Positions 45,318-54,200 of a stretch of 64,000 nucleotides of DNA are shown piece after piece. Each line of letters begins with the position of its first letter. Positions within the stretch are counted from its first letter, which is position 1. The translations under genes were made by a program, and so were the position numbers. Location: NCBI GenBank assembly GCA_964484195.1, contig CAZAER010000021.1, forward strand, positions 1 to 64,000, written 5' to 3'. The notes below the pieces were generated by a model. It worked only from the letters and a program-made list of their open reading frames with translations, searched no databases and had not been told where the DNA came from. The stretch comes from JALHOP01 sp964484195. Its GTDB lineage: Bacteria > Myxococcota > XYA12-FULL-58-9 > JALHOP01.

Positions 45318-47599
45318 GGCGAAGGCCGCGGTCGCCGCACGATGCGGTTGTTCTCGGTGTCGGCGATGTACAAGTCCTCGCCGGACGTCGTCAGGTTGAG
45401 CGGGCTGTTCAACGCGTTGGCGCTGATACCGCCGCCGTTTGCGAGGTTGGTCGTGAACGACGGTTGGCCGATCACGTAGTCCGCTGGAGCGTTGTTGGTC
45501 GTGGGTACGCCACGCCAGACGAGCACGCGATGCTCGTGGATGACGTAGAGCAGGCCGTCGGCGTACGCCACGCCGATGACGTACGCGGTCGAGGTACGGC
45601 TGGGAGGCAACACGCCTGCCTGATTCATCGCGGCTTGGCCGAGCACGACGTCGGCGGGTGCCGCGTTGGTGGTGGGAATGCCGTTCCAGATGAGGACGCG
45701 ATGGTTGCCGGTGTCCGCCACCGCCAGGCCGTTGTCGGTGAAACAAACATCGCGGGTCGAGCGCAACGATGCCGCCGACAAGCCACCGGTGTTCGAGGTC
45801 ACGACGTCCATCTGTGGCTGACCGAGAACGACATCCGCGGCCTGCGCCGGGTCGACCGGGATGGTGTTCCACAAGAGGACGCGGTTGTAGCTCGTGTCCG
45901 CTACAGCGAACCGAGTGCCGTCGCTCGCGAGACTGCTCGGCGACCTGAACGACGTTCCGGTCGCGACGCCGCTGGGGGCGATGTCCGCTAACGTCGGTTG
46001 GCCGATCGCTCGGACCGGTGAGGCGTTGGTCGTCGGAACGCCGTTCCACACGAGGATGCGGTGATGGTCGCGGTCGACCACGTGCAGGTTGCCGCCGACG
46101 ACTGCCGCGCCTGTCGGGAAGAGAAAGCTGTCGCCGTTTCCCTGGGCTTCGTGTGGATCGTAAGTGACGAAGTCGGGCTGGCCGAGCACGAAGTCGGCGG
46201 GCGTGCCGGGCGCCGTCGGAATGGCGTTCCAGCCGAGCACGCGGTGATAGATGAAGTCCACGACCAGCAGCTGGTTACCGTGGACGACGACGTCCATCGG
46301 CAAGCCGAGCGTCGACCCTGTCACGCCAAACGCCGGCGTTCGCTTCGAGCCACTGTCGAGACCTGGCTGCCCGATGACCGCGAAAGCGCTCGTGAGCGAC
46401 GCTGTCGGAGACAAGACCAGCACACGATGGGCTGCGGCGTCGGCAAGGTAGAGCTCGTCAGCGTATGCGACCAAGGCGCGCGGGGATGCCAGCGTCGTTG
46501 CACTGTAGCGTGGCACGAAACCACCGTTGTGGATTGACTCGCCGAACAGCTCGTTGGCTGCCTGGTTGTTGGCCGTGATCGGCTGCTTGAACACCAGAGC
46601 ACGGTCGCCGCCGGTGTCGAGCACCGCGGTGTCGGTTCCGCTGAATCCGAAGCCATCCGGGCCCGCGAGAGACGAGGCGGTTTGCGTGGCCGGGAAGCTG
46701 CCGGTCGTGAAGTTTGCCTGCCCGAGCACGAAGTTGGGTGGCACGGCCGCGGCCGGAACGGTGTTCCACATCAAGACGCGGTTGTTGCCCGTGTCGGCGA
46801 TGAAGAGGCGTGTCCCATCGCTCCCGATGGCCGCTGGAACGGACAGACCATTGGCGTTCACGCTCGTCCCAGCGTTGGCTGCGCTGCTCGTCAAGTTGGG
46901 TTGGCCAATCGCGAAATTCGCGGCCACGCCATTCACGGTCGGTACGTTGTTCCACACGAGCACGCGGTTGTACGCAGTGTCGGCCACGAACAAGGCGTTG
47001 CCGATGATGGCGACGGCACGTGGGGCGTTCAAGGTGGTGGCGGTCGGCCCGCCGCCGTTTCCACTCGTCGAGAAATCCGGCTGACCGACGACGACCGAGG
47101 CCGCCTCGAAATTGCTGGTCGGCAGGGGCTGCCAGATCAGGACACGCGAGTTTTGCGTATCGGCGACGGCGAGGGTGTCGTTGGTGCACGCGATGCCGTC
47201 CGGAAAGTTCAAGCCACGTGCATCGAGGCCCGCATAGTTGATGACGCGCGTGGTGAACGTCGGTTGCCCCAGGACCAGTGACGGACGGCCGCGCGCCGGT
47301 AAGGTGTCCCAGGCGAGCACGCGCTCATGGAACTGGTCGACGACGAACAGCCTGCCACCGCAGATCGCAATGTCGCTGGGTAGCTCGAGCCCGTCTTCCA
47401 GGTTCGCATTGACGTTGGCCGATGGCTGACCGAGAAGCGCCACTGGGGGCTCGTCGTCTTGTCCGCTATCGCCGTCACCAGGGCCGCTGTCGCGGTCGCC
47501 AGCGCCGTCGAGGTCCGCACCGGGCGTATCGTCGAGCAGCGAAGTGCGGGCACACGCGCCGAGCCCCAGAGCAACCAGCAGGGGCCACAGCCGCGTCAC
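45314..47599 (-). CDS. NHL-type beta-propeller lipoprotein
   Basis: 761 residues. Lipoprotein signal LLVALGLGAC (Cys 16), an acidic Asp/Gly linker, then about twelve repeats of the form 'LVLGQPxFTT...NxPxGIAxxxxxLxVADTxNxRVLIWNxxPTxN', each an NHL-like propeller blade, so two propellers are likely. The repeats all carry the GQP element. It is expected at the outer-membrane inner or outer leaflet or surface. GTG 47599 is fixed by the GTGA overlap with the sctT stop, which links it to T3SS expression; such proteins are not known T3SS parts. Confidence 0.85.
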   Translation of the reverse strand: MTRLWPLLVALGLGACARTSLLDDTPGADLDGAGDRDSGPGDGDSGQDDEPPVALLGQPSANVNANLEDGLELPSDIAICGGRLFVVDQFHERVLAWDTLPARGRPSLVLGQPTFTTRVINYAGLDARGLNFPDGIACTNDTLAVADTQNSRVLIWQPLPTSNFEAASVVVGQPDFSTSGNGGGPTATTLNAPRAVAIIGNALFVADTAYNRVLVWNNVPTVNGVAANFAIGQPNLTSSAANAGTSVNANGLSVPAAIGSDGTRLFIADTGNNRVLMWNTVPAAAVPPNFVLGQANFTTGSFPATQTASSLAGPDGFGFSGTDTAVLDTGGDRALVFKQPITANNQAANELFGESIHNGGFVPRYSATTLASPRALVAYADELYLADAAAHRVLVLSPTASLTSAFAVIGQPGLDSGSKRTPAFGVTGSTLGLPMDVVVHGNQLLVVDFIYHRVLGWNAIPTAPGTPADFVLGQPDFVTYDPHEAQGNGDSFLFPTGAAVVGGNLHVVDRDHHRILVWNGVPTTNASPVRAIGQPTLADIAPSGVATGTSFRSPSSLASDGTRFAVADTSYNRVLLWNTIPVDPAQAADVVLGQPQMDVVTSNTGGLSAASLRSTRDVCFTDNGLAVADTGNHRVLIWNGIPTTNAAPADVVLGQAAMNQAGVLPPSRTSTAYVIGVAYADGLLYVIHEHRVLVWRGVPTTNNAPADYVIGQPSFTTNLANGGGISANALNSPLNLTTSGEDLYIADTENNRIVRRPRPSP

Positions 47600-48417
47600 G
47601 CTGCGCGAACCAGCAGCGAGATCAGCTCCTCTACGACGGACAGCGCCCATTCGAGGTAAGCGAGCATGCGCGCGACCAGCGGTTCCATGGCGATGAAGAT
47701 CATGATGATGCCCGCCATCGCTTTCACCGGCATCGAGAGAAAATACGCGTTGAGCTGCGGCGCGACGCGGTTGAGGATGCCGAACACCAGGTCGGTGATG
47801 AAGGTCGCCGCGATGACCGGCGTCGCGATGAGGACGCCAATGAACAGCATCTCGCCGGTAACGCGCATGATGAGATCGAAGAACGGCCAGAGCGCGCCGC
47901 CGTAGTCGAGGTGCTTGTCGAGCGGAATGACCTCGAAGGAGTGGGCATAGGCCTGCAAGAAAATGCGGTGACCGCCCATCGCCATGAACACGACGAGCAT
48001 GAGTTGGAAGAACAAGTCACCGATCGGGGTGGCGCGCTCGCCCGACAGCGGCACCATGACTTCCGCCATCGAGGTGCCGCGCACCGTATCGATGACACGG
48101 CCGGCGACCGACAGGGTGTCGAAGCTCGAGGCCATGAAGCCGATGGTGAAGCCGATGAAGACCTCTTTCATCATCAAGAAGAAGAAGGGGATCGGCGTGA
48201 CCGGCACCGTGCCTGTCATGGTCACGCGCGCCAGCGGCCACACCAGGACCGTGACCATGACGCCGATGCCCATCTTGATCTCGGGCGGGATGTTCTTGCC
48301 GCCGAGCCACGGGGTCTGCGTGACCATCGTCAGGGTGCGGGTCGCCATCAGCGCCGCGATGAGCATCTCCTGCTGATAGTTGAGCGCGATACCGAGGCGC
48401 TGGAGCAGGGCTTCCAT
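47596..48417 (-). CDS. sctT: T3SS export apparatus protein SctT (FliR/YscT family)
   Basis: 273 residues, mostly hydrophobic, with about six helices. Family features: PPEIKMGIGVMVTVLVWPL, FLMMKEVFIGFTIGFMASSFDTLSVAGRVIDTVRG, and ATPVIAATFITDLVFGILNRVAPQLNAYFLSMPVK. SctT joins SctR and SctS in the inner-membrane export gate. It follows sctS by 23 bases and overlaps the lipoprotein gene by four. Confidence 0.95.
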   Translation of the reverse strand: MEALLQRLGIALNYQQEMLIAALMATRTLTMVTQTPWLGGKNIPPEIKMGIGVMVTVLVWPLARVTMTGTVPVTPIPFFFLMMKEVFIGFTIGFMASSFDTLSVAGRVIDTVRGTSMAEVMVPLSGERATPIGDLFFQLMLVVFMAMGGHRIFLQAYAHSFEVIPLDKHLDYGGALWPFFDLIMRVTGEMLFIGVLIATPVIAATFITDLVFGILNRVAPQLNAYFLSMPVKAMAGIIMIFIAMEPLVARMLAYLEWALSVVEELISLLVRAA

Positions 48418-48440
48418 CGGGCGTCAGGGGCCTCGGTCGG

Positions 48441-48719
48441 TCAGTAAACGACGTTTGGGAAGTTCTCGAAGCACATCTGCGTGAACTTGAGCAGCGCCGA
48501 GCCGAGCCACGGACCGAAGGCGGCGAGCGAAGCGAAGATGATGATCATCTTGGGCACGAAGGTGAGGGTCGCTTCTTGGATCTGCGTCACCGCCTGGAAC
48601 AGCGAGATGAGCAAACCGACGATCATCGAGAGGATGATGGGCGGGCCGCAGACCACGATGACCATGAGCAACGCTTCGTTGGTCACGCGGATGACGAAAT
48701 TGATGACTTGCTGATCCAT
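48441..48719 (-). CDS. sctS: T3SS export apparatus protein SctS (FliQ/YscS family)
   Basis: 92 residues with two transmembrane helices (about 18-40 and 54-76). The sequence ALLMVIVVCGPPIILSMIVGLLISLFQAVTQIQEATLTFVPKM is diagnostic: the PP..LS..VG...S..Q..TQIQE..L.F.PK pattern of FliQ/SctS. It lies 18 bases after sctR and 23 before sctT. Confidence 0.96.
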   Translation of the reverse strand: MDQQVINFVIRVTNEALLMVIVVCGPPIILSMIVGLLISLFQAVTQIQEATLTFVPKMIIIFASLAAFGPWLGSALLKFTQMCFENFPNVVY

Positions 48720-48737
48720 GGCAATCCTCGCGTGAAG

Positions 48738-49571
48738 CTACGAGTAACCGAGCACCAGTCCGCGCGTGATCAGGTACCAACCGTCTACCAAGACGAACAA
48801 TAATATCTTGAACGGCAGTGAGATGGTCGTCGGCGAGAGCATCTGCATACCCAGCGCCATGAGGATGTTCGATACGACCATGTCGATGACCAGGAACGGC
48901 ACGAAGAGAATGAAGCCGATCTGGAACGATTCCTTGAGCTCGCTGATGACGAACGCCGGCACGATGACGCTGAAATCTTCGTCCGTCAGCGAGGCGCGGT
49001 CGCGGGGCTCGCGCATGCGCCAGGCGAGCTTGAAGAACATGTCGCGGTCTTTGAGATGCGCGTGTTTGATGAGGAAGCGGCGCATCGGGTGCTGCGCGTC
49101 GCGGGCTCCGGCGATGATCTGATCGACGGTGAACGACATGACGTCGGTCTTGCCACCGCTCGCGCGGATGTTGTCCTTGGTCGCGTTGTACATTTCGAGG
49201 CCGACCGGCGTCATGATGTAGACCGTGAGGATGATGGCGAGGCCGGTGATGACCTGGGTCGGCGGGATCTGCTGCGTTCCGATGGCCTGACGGACGATCG
49301 ACAGGACGACCGCGATCTTCACGAACGAGGTCACCATGATCAACACGAACGGCACCATGGCCAACGCCGCCAAAGCGGTCATCAGCACCAATGGCTTGTT
49401 GGTGATCTCGTCCTTACCGAGGAGCTCGTCGAGACGCTGCGCCTGGGCGTTGGCGGTCACGAGCAGCGCGAACGACGCGGCGGCGAGGGCGGGCCAGTAG
49501 CGCTTGATGCGCGTCCACGAGCGCTGCATTGCGCCGCGCACGAAGCCTGTCCGGGTTTCAGGTTTCGCCAT
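48738..49571 (-). CDS. sctR: T3SS export apparatus protein SctR (FliP/YscR family) with signal peptide
   Basis: 277 residues. An N-terminal extension with a likely signal peptide (basic start, then ALAAASFALLVTANAQA) precedes the family core: LVLMTALAALAMVPFVLIMVTSFVKIAVVLSIVRQAIGTQQIPP, DEDFSVIVPAFVISELKESFQIGFILFVPFLVIDMVVSNILMALGMQMLSPTTISLPFKILLFVLVDGW. Cleaved leaders are typical of flagellar FliP, so this SctR is flagellum-like. ATG 49571 has GAGGA 6 bases before. Its start overlaps the FliO-like gene by 14 bases. Confidence 0.95.
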   Translation of the reverse strand: MAKPETRTGFVRGAMQRSWTRIKRYWPALAAASFALLVTANAQAQRLDELLGKDEITNKPLVLMTALAALAMVPFVLIMVTSFVKIAVVLSIVRQAIGTQQIPPTQVITGLAIILTVYIMTPVGLEMYNATKDNIRASGGKTDVMSFTVDQIIAGARDAQHPMRRFLIKHAHLKDRDMFFKLAWRMREPRDRASLTDEDFSVIVPAFVISELKESFQIGFILFVPFLVIDMVVSNILMALGMQMLSPTTISLPFKILLFVLVDGWYLITRGLVLGYS

Positions 49572-50190
49572 GGTCGTCCTCGCTCGGTTTCTTGGGGGAT
49601 ATGGCGTCGAGCACGGCACGAAAGCCCGCCGGGCCGCCACGAGAAGTATCGCTCGGTGGTTGTGAGGCGCCGAGCTTCTGCAGCACGTTGATGCCGCCCT
49701 CGGTGACGCCCAGCAGCATGCGATCGGCGCCCACGTCGATCACCAGCAAGCTGTTCTTCTGATCGACCAGGACGCGCTCGATGATGCGCACGATGCGGCC
49801 GTCACGCGGCCCCATGGCACCGGGCAGCAAGCGGGCGGCGCCGAACTTGAAGACAACCCAGATGATGGCGATGACGATGCCGAGCGCGAACATCGTCTTG
49901 ATGAGCTGGCCGACGAGAGAAGGCGTGTCGGGCGCCTGGCCGGAGTCCTGACGAGCGCGATCGTAGGCCGAGGGCGGCGGCTCATCGGCAATCGGCAATC
50001 GGCGATCGGCATTCGGCGATCGGCCATCGGTCATCGGCAATCGGTTATCGACACTCGGCGATCGGCCATCGATGAGCGGCTTGTCGACCGCCTCCGTCTC
50101 CTTCAACGAACTCCCGGTCGCGCGCTCCTGCGCCCCCGCCTCCGCAACAGCGGACACGAGCAGCATCGCGAGCAGCGCGCCGCGCAACAT
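49558..50190 (-). CDS. FliO-like T3SS accessory protein containing heptanucleotide repeats
   Basis: 210 residues. Signal-like N-terminus (LLAMLLVSAVAEAGAQ), a repetitive linker of four 7-residue units (about 41-68, DGRSPSV/DNRLPMT/DGRSPNA/DRRLPIA), a transmembrane helix (about 92-112, FALGIVIAIIWVVFKFGAARLL) and a FliO-type soluble domain (RIVRIIERVLVDQKNSLLVIDVGADRMLLGVTEGGINVL). Place between sctQ and sctR is that of fliO between fliN and fliP in flagellar operons. FliO helps assemble the FliP ring; it is not usual in injectisomes. Start overlaps the sctQ stop (TGATG). Confidence 0.8.
   Translation of the reverse strand: MLRGALLAMLLVSAVAEAGAQERATGSSLKETEAVDKPLIDGRSPSVDNRLPMTDGRSPNADRRLPIADEPPPSAYDRARQDSGQAPDTPSLVGQLIKTMFALGIVIAIIWVVFKFGAARLLPGAMGPRDGRIVRIIERVLVDQKNSLLVIDVGADRMLLGVTEGGINVLQKLGASQPPSDTSRGGPAGFRAVLDAISPKKPSEDDHGET
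49987..50070 (-). repeat. Twelve tandem GATNNCC-type heptanucleotides inside the FliO-like gene
   Basis: On the minus strand twelve successive 7-base units follow GATNNCC, with two exceptions in single bases (GAGTGTC, GAATGCC). Three units make 21 bases, so the protein shows a 7-residue repeat. As 7 is not a multiple of 3, change by one unit would shift the frame ahead of the transmembrane helix. Confidence 0.85.
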
Positions 50191-51413
50191 CAGGTGCCGG
50201 TCACTTGCAACAACCGCACGCCCAGCTCGCCATCGACTTCGATGAGCTCGCCGCGCGCGAACACCTTGCCGTTCACGACGAGGTCGACGGGATCGTTCGG
50301 GCCACGCGGCAAGCGCAAGATCTGACCTTGCCGCAAGCGGATCACCTGCGCCGTGTTCATGCGAATGCGCCCGAGCTCGACCACCACCGGTGCGGGAACG
50401 TCCCGCAGCAGGCCTTCGGTCTCCGGGAGGTTGTCTTCGCCCTGATCTTCGCCGCTGTCCGCCATTTGGCTCTCCGCTGGTTCTTCTTGCACGACGATGT
50501 CCGCGACCACGAGTCGCGAGCGGTCGCCGTCGGATTCGATCTGCGCCTTCAGCCCACCATTTTTGCCGAGGCCGACCTTGACGAAGGCCATGCCTTTCAA
50601 GCCCTGGGGGCCGAGCGCAAGCTGATGACTCTCGAGGATGACGATATCGCCGACCTCGAGATCGGCGATGTCGTCGGGTCCGAGATCGAGTTGAGCGACT
50701 TCCACGCGACCCGTGACCTCGCGCTCGCCGAGAGCCGCAAAGACGGTGCGCATGTGCTGCTGCTCGGCCTGTGGGCCGCCCGACTGTGCGACGAGCTGCT
50801 GGAAATGCGTGGTGATCAGCGAGTCGGGGATGAGCACCCGCAGGTAGCCGACCTTCTTGCCGACGGAGAGCGAGAGCGCCACCGCGTGATAGCCCGGCTC
50901 GGTGTCGATGATGGCCTGCAGCTCTTCGAGTCGCGACGCGAAGCGGTCGAGGGTGAGCGCGAGCTCTTGGCCGGTCTCCCAGCCGTCGTGCACGAAGCCC
51001 ATGGCCTTGAGGAGAATGAAGGAGAGCACGCCCTCCTCGATCTCGGTGAGTGGGCGCTGAATGCGACCAACGTCGCCGTTGCCGCCCAACAAGCGATCGA
51101 TGCAGAGCGTGGCGATGGACGGGTCGAGGTCGGCGAGGATCTTGTGCTCGCTGGCTCCGCAGCCGACGACCAAGAGGCAGCCCACCGCGGGGAGGAGTGA
51201 GCCGAGGTTCGCTCGGGATATCCCCGAGGTCTGTTGCACGGAGACCTGGCAGGACGCCTTGAGATGCGTCTCCAGCATCGCGCCCAGGTCGGCGAGAAAG
51301 GTGCGCCCCAGCGGCTTGCGGGTGAAGTAAGCCGACAAGCTCTGCATGACCGCGATCTGGTCGTGCGTGTAGCGGGGTAAGTTCGTGAAAAGAAAAGGTC
51401 GAACTTGCGGCAT
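50190..51413 (-). CDS. sctQ: T3SS cytoplasmic ring protein SctQ (FliM/FliN/YscQ family)
   Basis: 407 residues. The C-terminal SpoA domain is clear: VVVELGRIRMNTAQVIRLRQGQILRLPRGPNDPVDLVVNGKVFARGELIEVDGELGVRLLQV (about 340-405). A second SpoA-like segment lies near 255-310 (AQLDLGPDDIADLEVGDIVILESHQLALGPQGLKGMAFVKVGLGKNGGLKAQI). The N-terminal 220 residues resemble FliM/SctQ middle domains (DPSIATLCIDRLLGG, TEIEEGVLSFILLKAM). SctQ forms the sorting-platform pods. ATG 51413 is chosen; the upstream frame adds 11 residues only. It heads the run sctQ, fliO-like, sctR, sctS, sctT, lipoprotein. Confidence 0.93.
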   Translation of the reverse strand: MPQVRPFLFTNLPRYTHDQIAVMQSLSAYFTRKPLGRTFLADLGAMLETHLKASCQVSVQQTSGISRANLGSLLPAVGCLLVVGCGASEHKILADLDPSIATLCIDRLLGGNGDVGRIQRPLTEIEEGVLSFILLKAMGFVHDGWETGQELALTLDRFASRLEELQAIIDTEPGYHAVALSLSVGKKVGYLRVLIPDSLITTHFQQLVAQSGGPQAEQQHMRTVFAALGEREVTGRVEVAQLDLGPDDIADLEVGDIVILESHQLALGPQGLKGMAFVKVGLGKNGGLKAQIESDGDRSRLVVADIVVQEEPAESQMADSGEDQGEDNLPETEGLLRDVPAPVVVELGRIRMNTAQVIRLRQGQILRLPRGPNDPVDLVVNGKVFARGELIEVDGELGVRLLQVTGT

Positions 51414-51463
51414 GGTACCCGCTGGCGACGCTAACACCCACACCACCCGGCTTCAAGTGCGGG

Positions 51464-53335
51464 TCAGAGGTCGAGCTGAACGCCGATCTCGACCACGTTC
51501 TTGCTGGGGATCTGGAAGTGCTGGTCGGCGGTGACCGCGTTCCGGGAGAGAAGGCCGTAGACCCGCTCGGGCAATGAGCTCATCAGACCGGCTTCTCCAG
51601 CGATGACCGACTCGCGACCGAGGAAGTAGGTGAGCTCTTTGGGGTCGCCAGGGATACCGAGCTCCTGGGTCGCGCGGGCGACGACGTCGGGCACGTTGGG
51701 GTGCTCCATGAACCCGAAGCGGGCGACGACCCGATAGAAGCCATGGCCCAGGTCGCTTGCGGACATGCGCTCGGCCGGGTCGACGTAGGGCACCTGTTCG
51801 CCGGTGACGGTGAAAAGGATGACGTGCTCGTGCAGCGTGCGCGACCGCTCCACGAAGTGCACCAGCACGGGAGGTACGGTGCGCAGACTCGACGCCATGA
51901 ACACGGCGGTGCCGGGTACGCGCGCGAGGCACTGCTGGGCGAGCTCCGGGATGAGCGCATCGTACGATGCGAGCTTCGCCTCGTAGTGGTCGCGGATGAT
52001 GGCGCGACCCTTACTCCAAATGAGCATCGCCGCGACGAACAAGAGACCGATGACGAGCGGTACCCATCCGCCATGGCGGATTTTCGCGATGTTCGCGAGC
52101 AGGAAGGGGATATCGAACGAGAGGAAGAGGGCGAGGATGCCGATGGCCACCGGCGCCGGCCAGCTCCAGCTACGACGCATCACCATGAAGTAGACGACCG
52201 AGGTGAGCGTCATCGTGCCCGTGACCGCGATACCGTACGCGCCGGCGAGTGCCTCCGATGCGCGGAACTCCGTGACCAAGAGGATGCACGCGACAGCGAG
52301 CAACACGTTGATCTGGGGCACGTACACCTGGCGCTCGACCTCGGCGGTGGTGTGGCGAATCGTCATGCGCGGCAAGAAACCGAGCTGGATGGCTTGGCGG
52401 GTGAGCGAGAACGCGCCGGAGATCAGCGCCTGCGACGCAATGACCGTGGCGAGGCTCGAGAGAGCGACGAGTCCCCAGGTGAGTGGTCCCGTCGGCACCA
52501 GCGCGAAGAAGGGATTGCCGATGCGCGTCGGGTCACTGAGGAGCATCGCGCCCTGTCCGAAGTAGCAGAGCACCAGCGCTGGCATGACGTAGGCGAGCCA
52601 GGCGATGCGGATGGGCTTCGCGCCGAAGTGGCCCATGTCGGCGTACAAGGCCTCGCCACCCGTCACGCATAGAACCACCGGCCCGAGCACGAAGAACGAG
52701 TGCGGGCCGTGGTGTGCGAAAAAGCGGACGGCATAGTGCGGCGACAACGCCCAAAGCACGCCGAGGTCGTCGCTGATGTGGACGGCGCCGAGCACGGCAA
52801 TGACCCCGAACCACACCACCATGACCGGGCCGAACACGCGACCGACGACCTGGGTTCCGCGGTGTTGCACCAAGAACAACGCAATGAGGATGGCGCAGGT
52901 GATGGGCACGACGAGGTGCGCGAGGTGAGGCTCGACCACCGTCATGCCTTCGACCGCGGAGAGCACCGAGAACGCGGGCGTGATGGCACCGTCGCCGTAG
53001 AGTAGGGCTGCGCCGATGACGACCAACAACGCTATAGGCGACATGCGGCGCGCGCGGTTCTCGCGATAGCGGGTCGGTAAGATGGCGAGCAACGCGAAGA
53101 TGCCGCCCTCGCCGCGGTTGTCGGCCCGCATGATGAAGATGAGGTACTTGATGGTCACGACGACGGTCAGCGACCAGAAGATGAGCGACAGGACGCCGAG
53201 CACGTCTTCACGCGCCACCAAGCTTCCGCGCAGGCTCTCACGCAAGGTGTAGAGTGGGCTCGTGCCGATGTCGCCGAAGACGACACCCAGCGCACCGAGA
53301 GTCAGGCTCGCGGTTGAAGCACGTGTCGTGGTCAC
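51464..53335 (-). CDS. kup: Kup-family potassium transporter
   Basis: 623 residues with about twelve hydrophobic helices and a C-terminal soluble domain. The start LGALGVVFGDIGTSPLYTLRE is diagnostic for Kup/HAK; further on are LLYGDGAITPAFSVLSAVEG and LGFLPRMTIRHT. Kup takes up potassium with protons across the inner membrane. It lies between sctP and sctQ on the same strand (6 and 50 bases), so it interrupts the T3SS gene run and may be transcribed with it. Confidence 0.95.
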   Translation of the reverse strand: MTTTRASTASLTLGALGVVFGDIGTSPLYTLRESLRGSLVAREDVLGVLSLIFWSLTVVVTIKYLIFIMRADNRGEGGIFALLAILPTRYRENRARRMSPIALLVVIGAALLYGDGAITPAFSVLSAVEGMTVVEPHLAHLVVPITCAILIALFLVQHRGTQVVGRVFGPVMVVWFGVIAVLGAVHISDDLGVLWALSPHYAVRFFAHHGPHSFFVLGPVVLCVTGGEALYADMGHFGAKPIRIAWLAYVMPALVLCYFGQGAMLLSDPTRIGNPFFALVPTGPLTWGLVALSSLATVIASQALISGAFSLTRQAIQLGFLPRMTIRHTTAEVERQVYVPQINVLLAVACILLVTEFRASEALAGAYGIAVTGTMTLTSVVYFMVMRRSWSWPAPVAIGILALFLSFDIPFLLANIAKIRHGGWVPLVIGLLFVAAMLIWSKGRAIIRDHYEAKLASYDALIPELAQQCLARVPGTAVFMASSLRTVPPVLVHFVERSRTLHEHVILFTVTGEQVPYVDPAERMSASDLGHGFYRVVARFGFMEHPNVPDVVARATQELGIPGDPKELTYFLGRESVIAGEAGLMSSLPERVYGLLSRNAVTADQHFQIPSKNVVEIGVQLDL

Positions 53336-53341
53336 CGCGCC

Positions 53342-54187
53342 TCAGAACGCCGAAACGCGGAAGCTCTCGAGCGACATCCCTGCCGCATCGAAAGCCCGCG
53401 CAAGGTCGCCTTCGCTCGCCTTGAACAAGCGGCGGATATTGGCGTCGCTCGACACCACCGTGGCGCTGATGCGGCGTCCGTTGGCGCTCACCTTCACGCT
53501 CGAGCCACCGAGGACATCGTCACGCAGATCGATTTGGAACTCGGTGAGGCCTTTGGGATCGACCTTCACGCCGCAGGCTTTGACGAGCGAAGCGATGAGG
53601 GCTTGCGGAATCTTCACGGTGCCGCCGGCGCTCTGCACCTCGGAGGTCGCCGCGACTTGCTGCTGCTGCATCGGCATGCCCATCTGGCCGCCGCCCATCT
53701 GTCCGCTATCGCCGTCGCTGCTACCGCTGCCCTGACGATCTTCGTCTTCGCGCGCGATGGCCGCGATGTGGTCGTTGTACTTCTCGACTCTCTGATCGCT
53801 GTCCTTCTGCGACTGCACCTGGCGCTCGTGCTCGGCGCCCCGGATGTCTTGCAGCTCGGTCTGACGGCCCTTCGACTCGGCGCGCGTCTGCTCCTGCGAC
53901 GAGGCGCTCTGCTTCAAGAGCTCGGCCTGGAGGTTACGCGACTGGATGCCGCTCTTGGCGAGCAGGTTCGACTGGGCCTGGCCTTTGCGCGCCGAGTGTT
54001 GCTGCTGGCGCGCGTTGTTGTTCATGGTCTGCTGTTGTTTGGCGACCTTGATGGCGGACTGGGTCTTGGCGTTGACGACGCGCGAGAAGTCTTCGCTCGC
54101 CTTCTCGTTCTTGGCGCGCGACTCTTTCTCGAGGCGCTTCTGGTCCTCGTAGCGTTGCGCGGCGCGTTCTTCTTCGACCCGACTCAT
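53342..54187 (-). CDS. sctP: T3SS needle/hook-length regulator SctP-like (FliK C-terminal type)
   Basis: 281 residues. The first 170 are charged, Gln/Lys/Glu-rich and helical (RYEDQKRLEKESRAKNEKASEDFSRVV; QQQHSARKGQAQSN), fitting a ruler region; a Gly/Met/Gln linker follows (QMGGGQMGMPMQQQQ). The last 90 residues have the FliK/T3S4 pattern (LTEFQIDLRDDVLGGSSVKVSANGRRISATVVSSDANIRRLFKASEGDLARAFDAAGMSLESFRV). Such proteins set filament length and trigger the SctU switch. The place after sctO supports it. ATG 54187 with AAGG upstream is preferred to TTG 54193. Confidence 0.8.
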   Translation of the reverse strand: MSRVEEERAAQRYEDQKRLEKESRAKNEKASEDFSRVVNAKTQSAIKVAKQQQTMNNNARQQQHSARKGQAQSNLLAKSGIQSRNLQAELLKQSASSQEQTRAESKGRQTELQDIRGAEHERQVQSQKDSDQRVEKYNDHIAAIAREDEDRQGSGSSDGDSGQMGGGQMGMPMQQQQVAATSEVQSAGGTVKIPQALIASLVKACGVKVDPKGLTEFQIDLRDDVLGGSSVKVSANGRRISATVVSSDANIRRLFKASEGDLARAFDAAGMSLESFRVSAF

Positions 54188-54200
54188 TCGCAAAAGCCTT

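Noticed and set aside
50191..51456. N-terminal extension of the FliO-like frame to 632 residues
   Set aside because: That part is an out-of-frame reading of sctQ; the FliO-like protein begins at 50190 on the sctQ stop.
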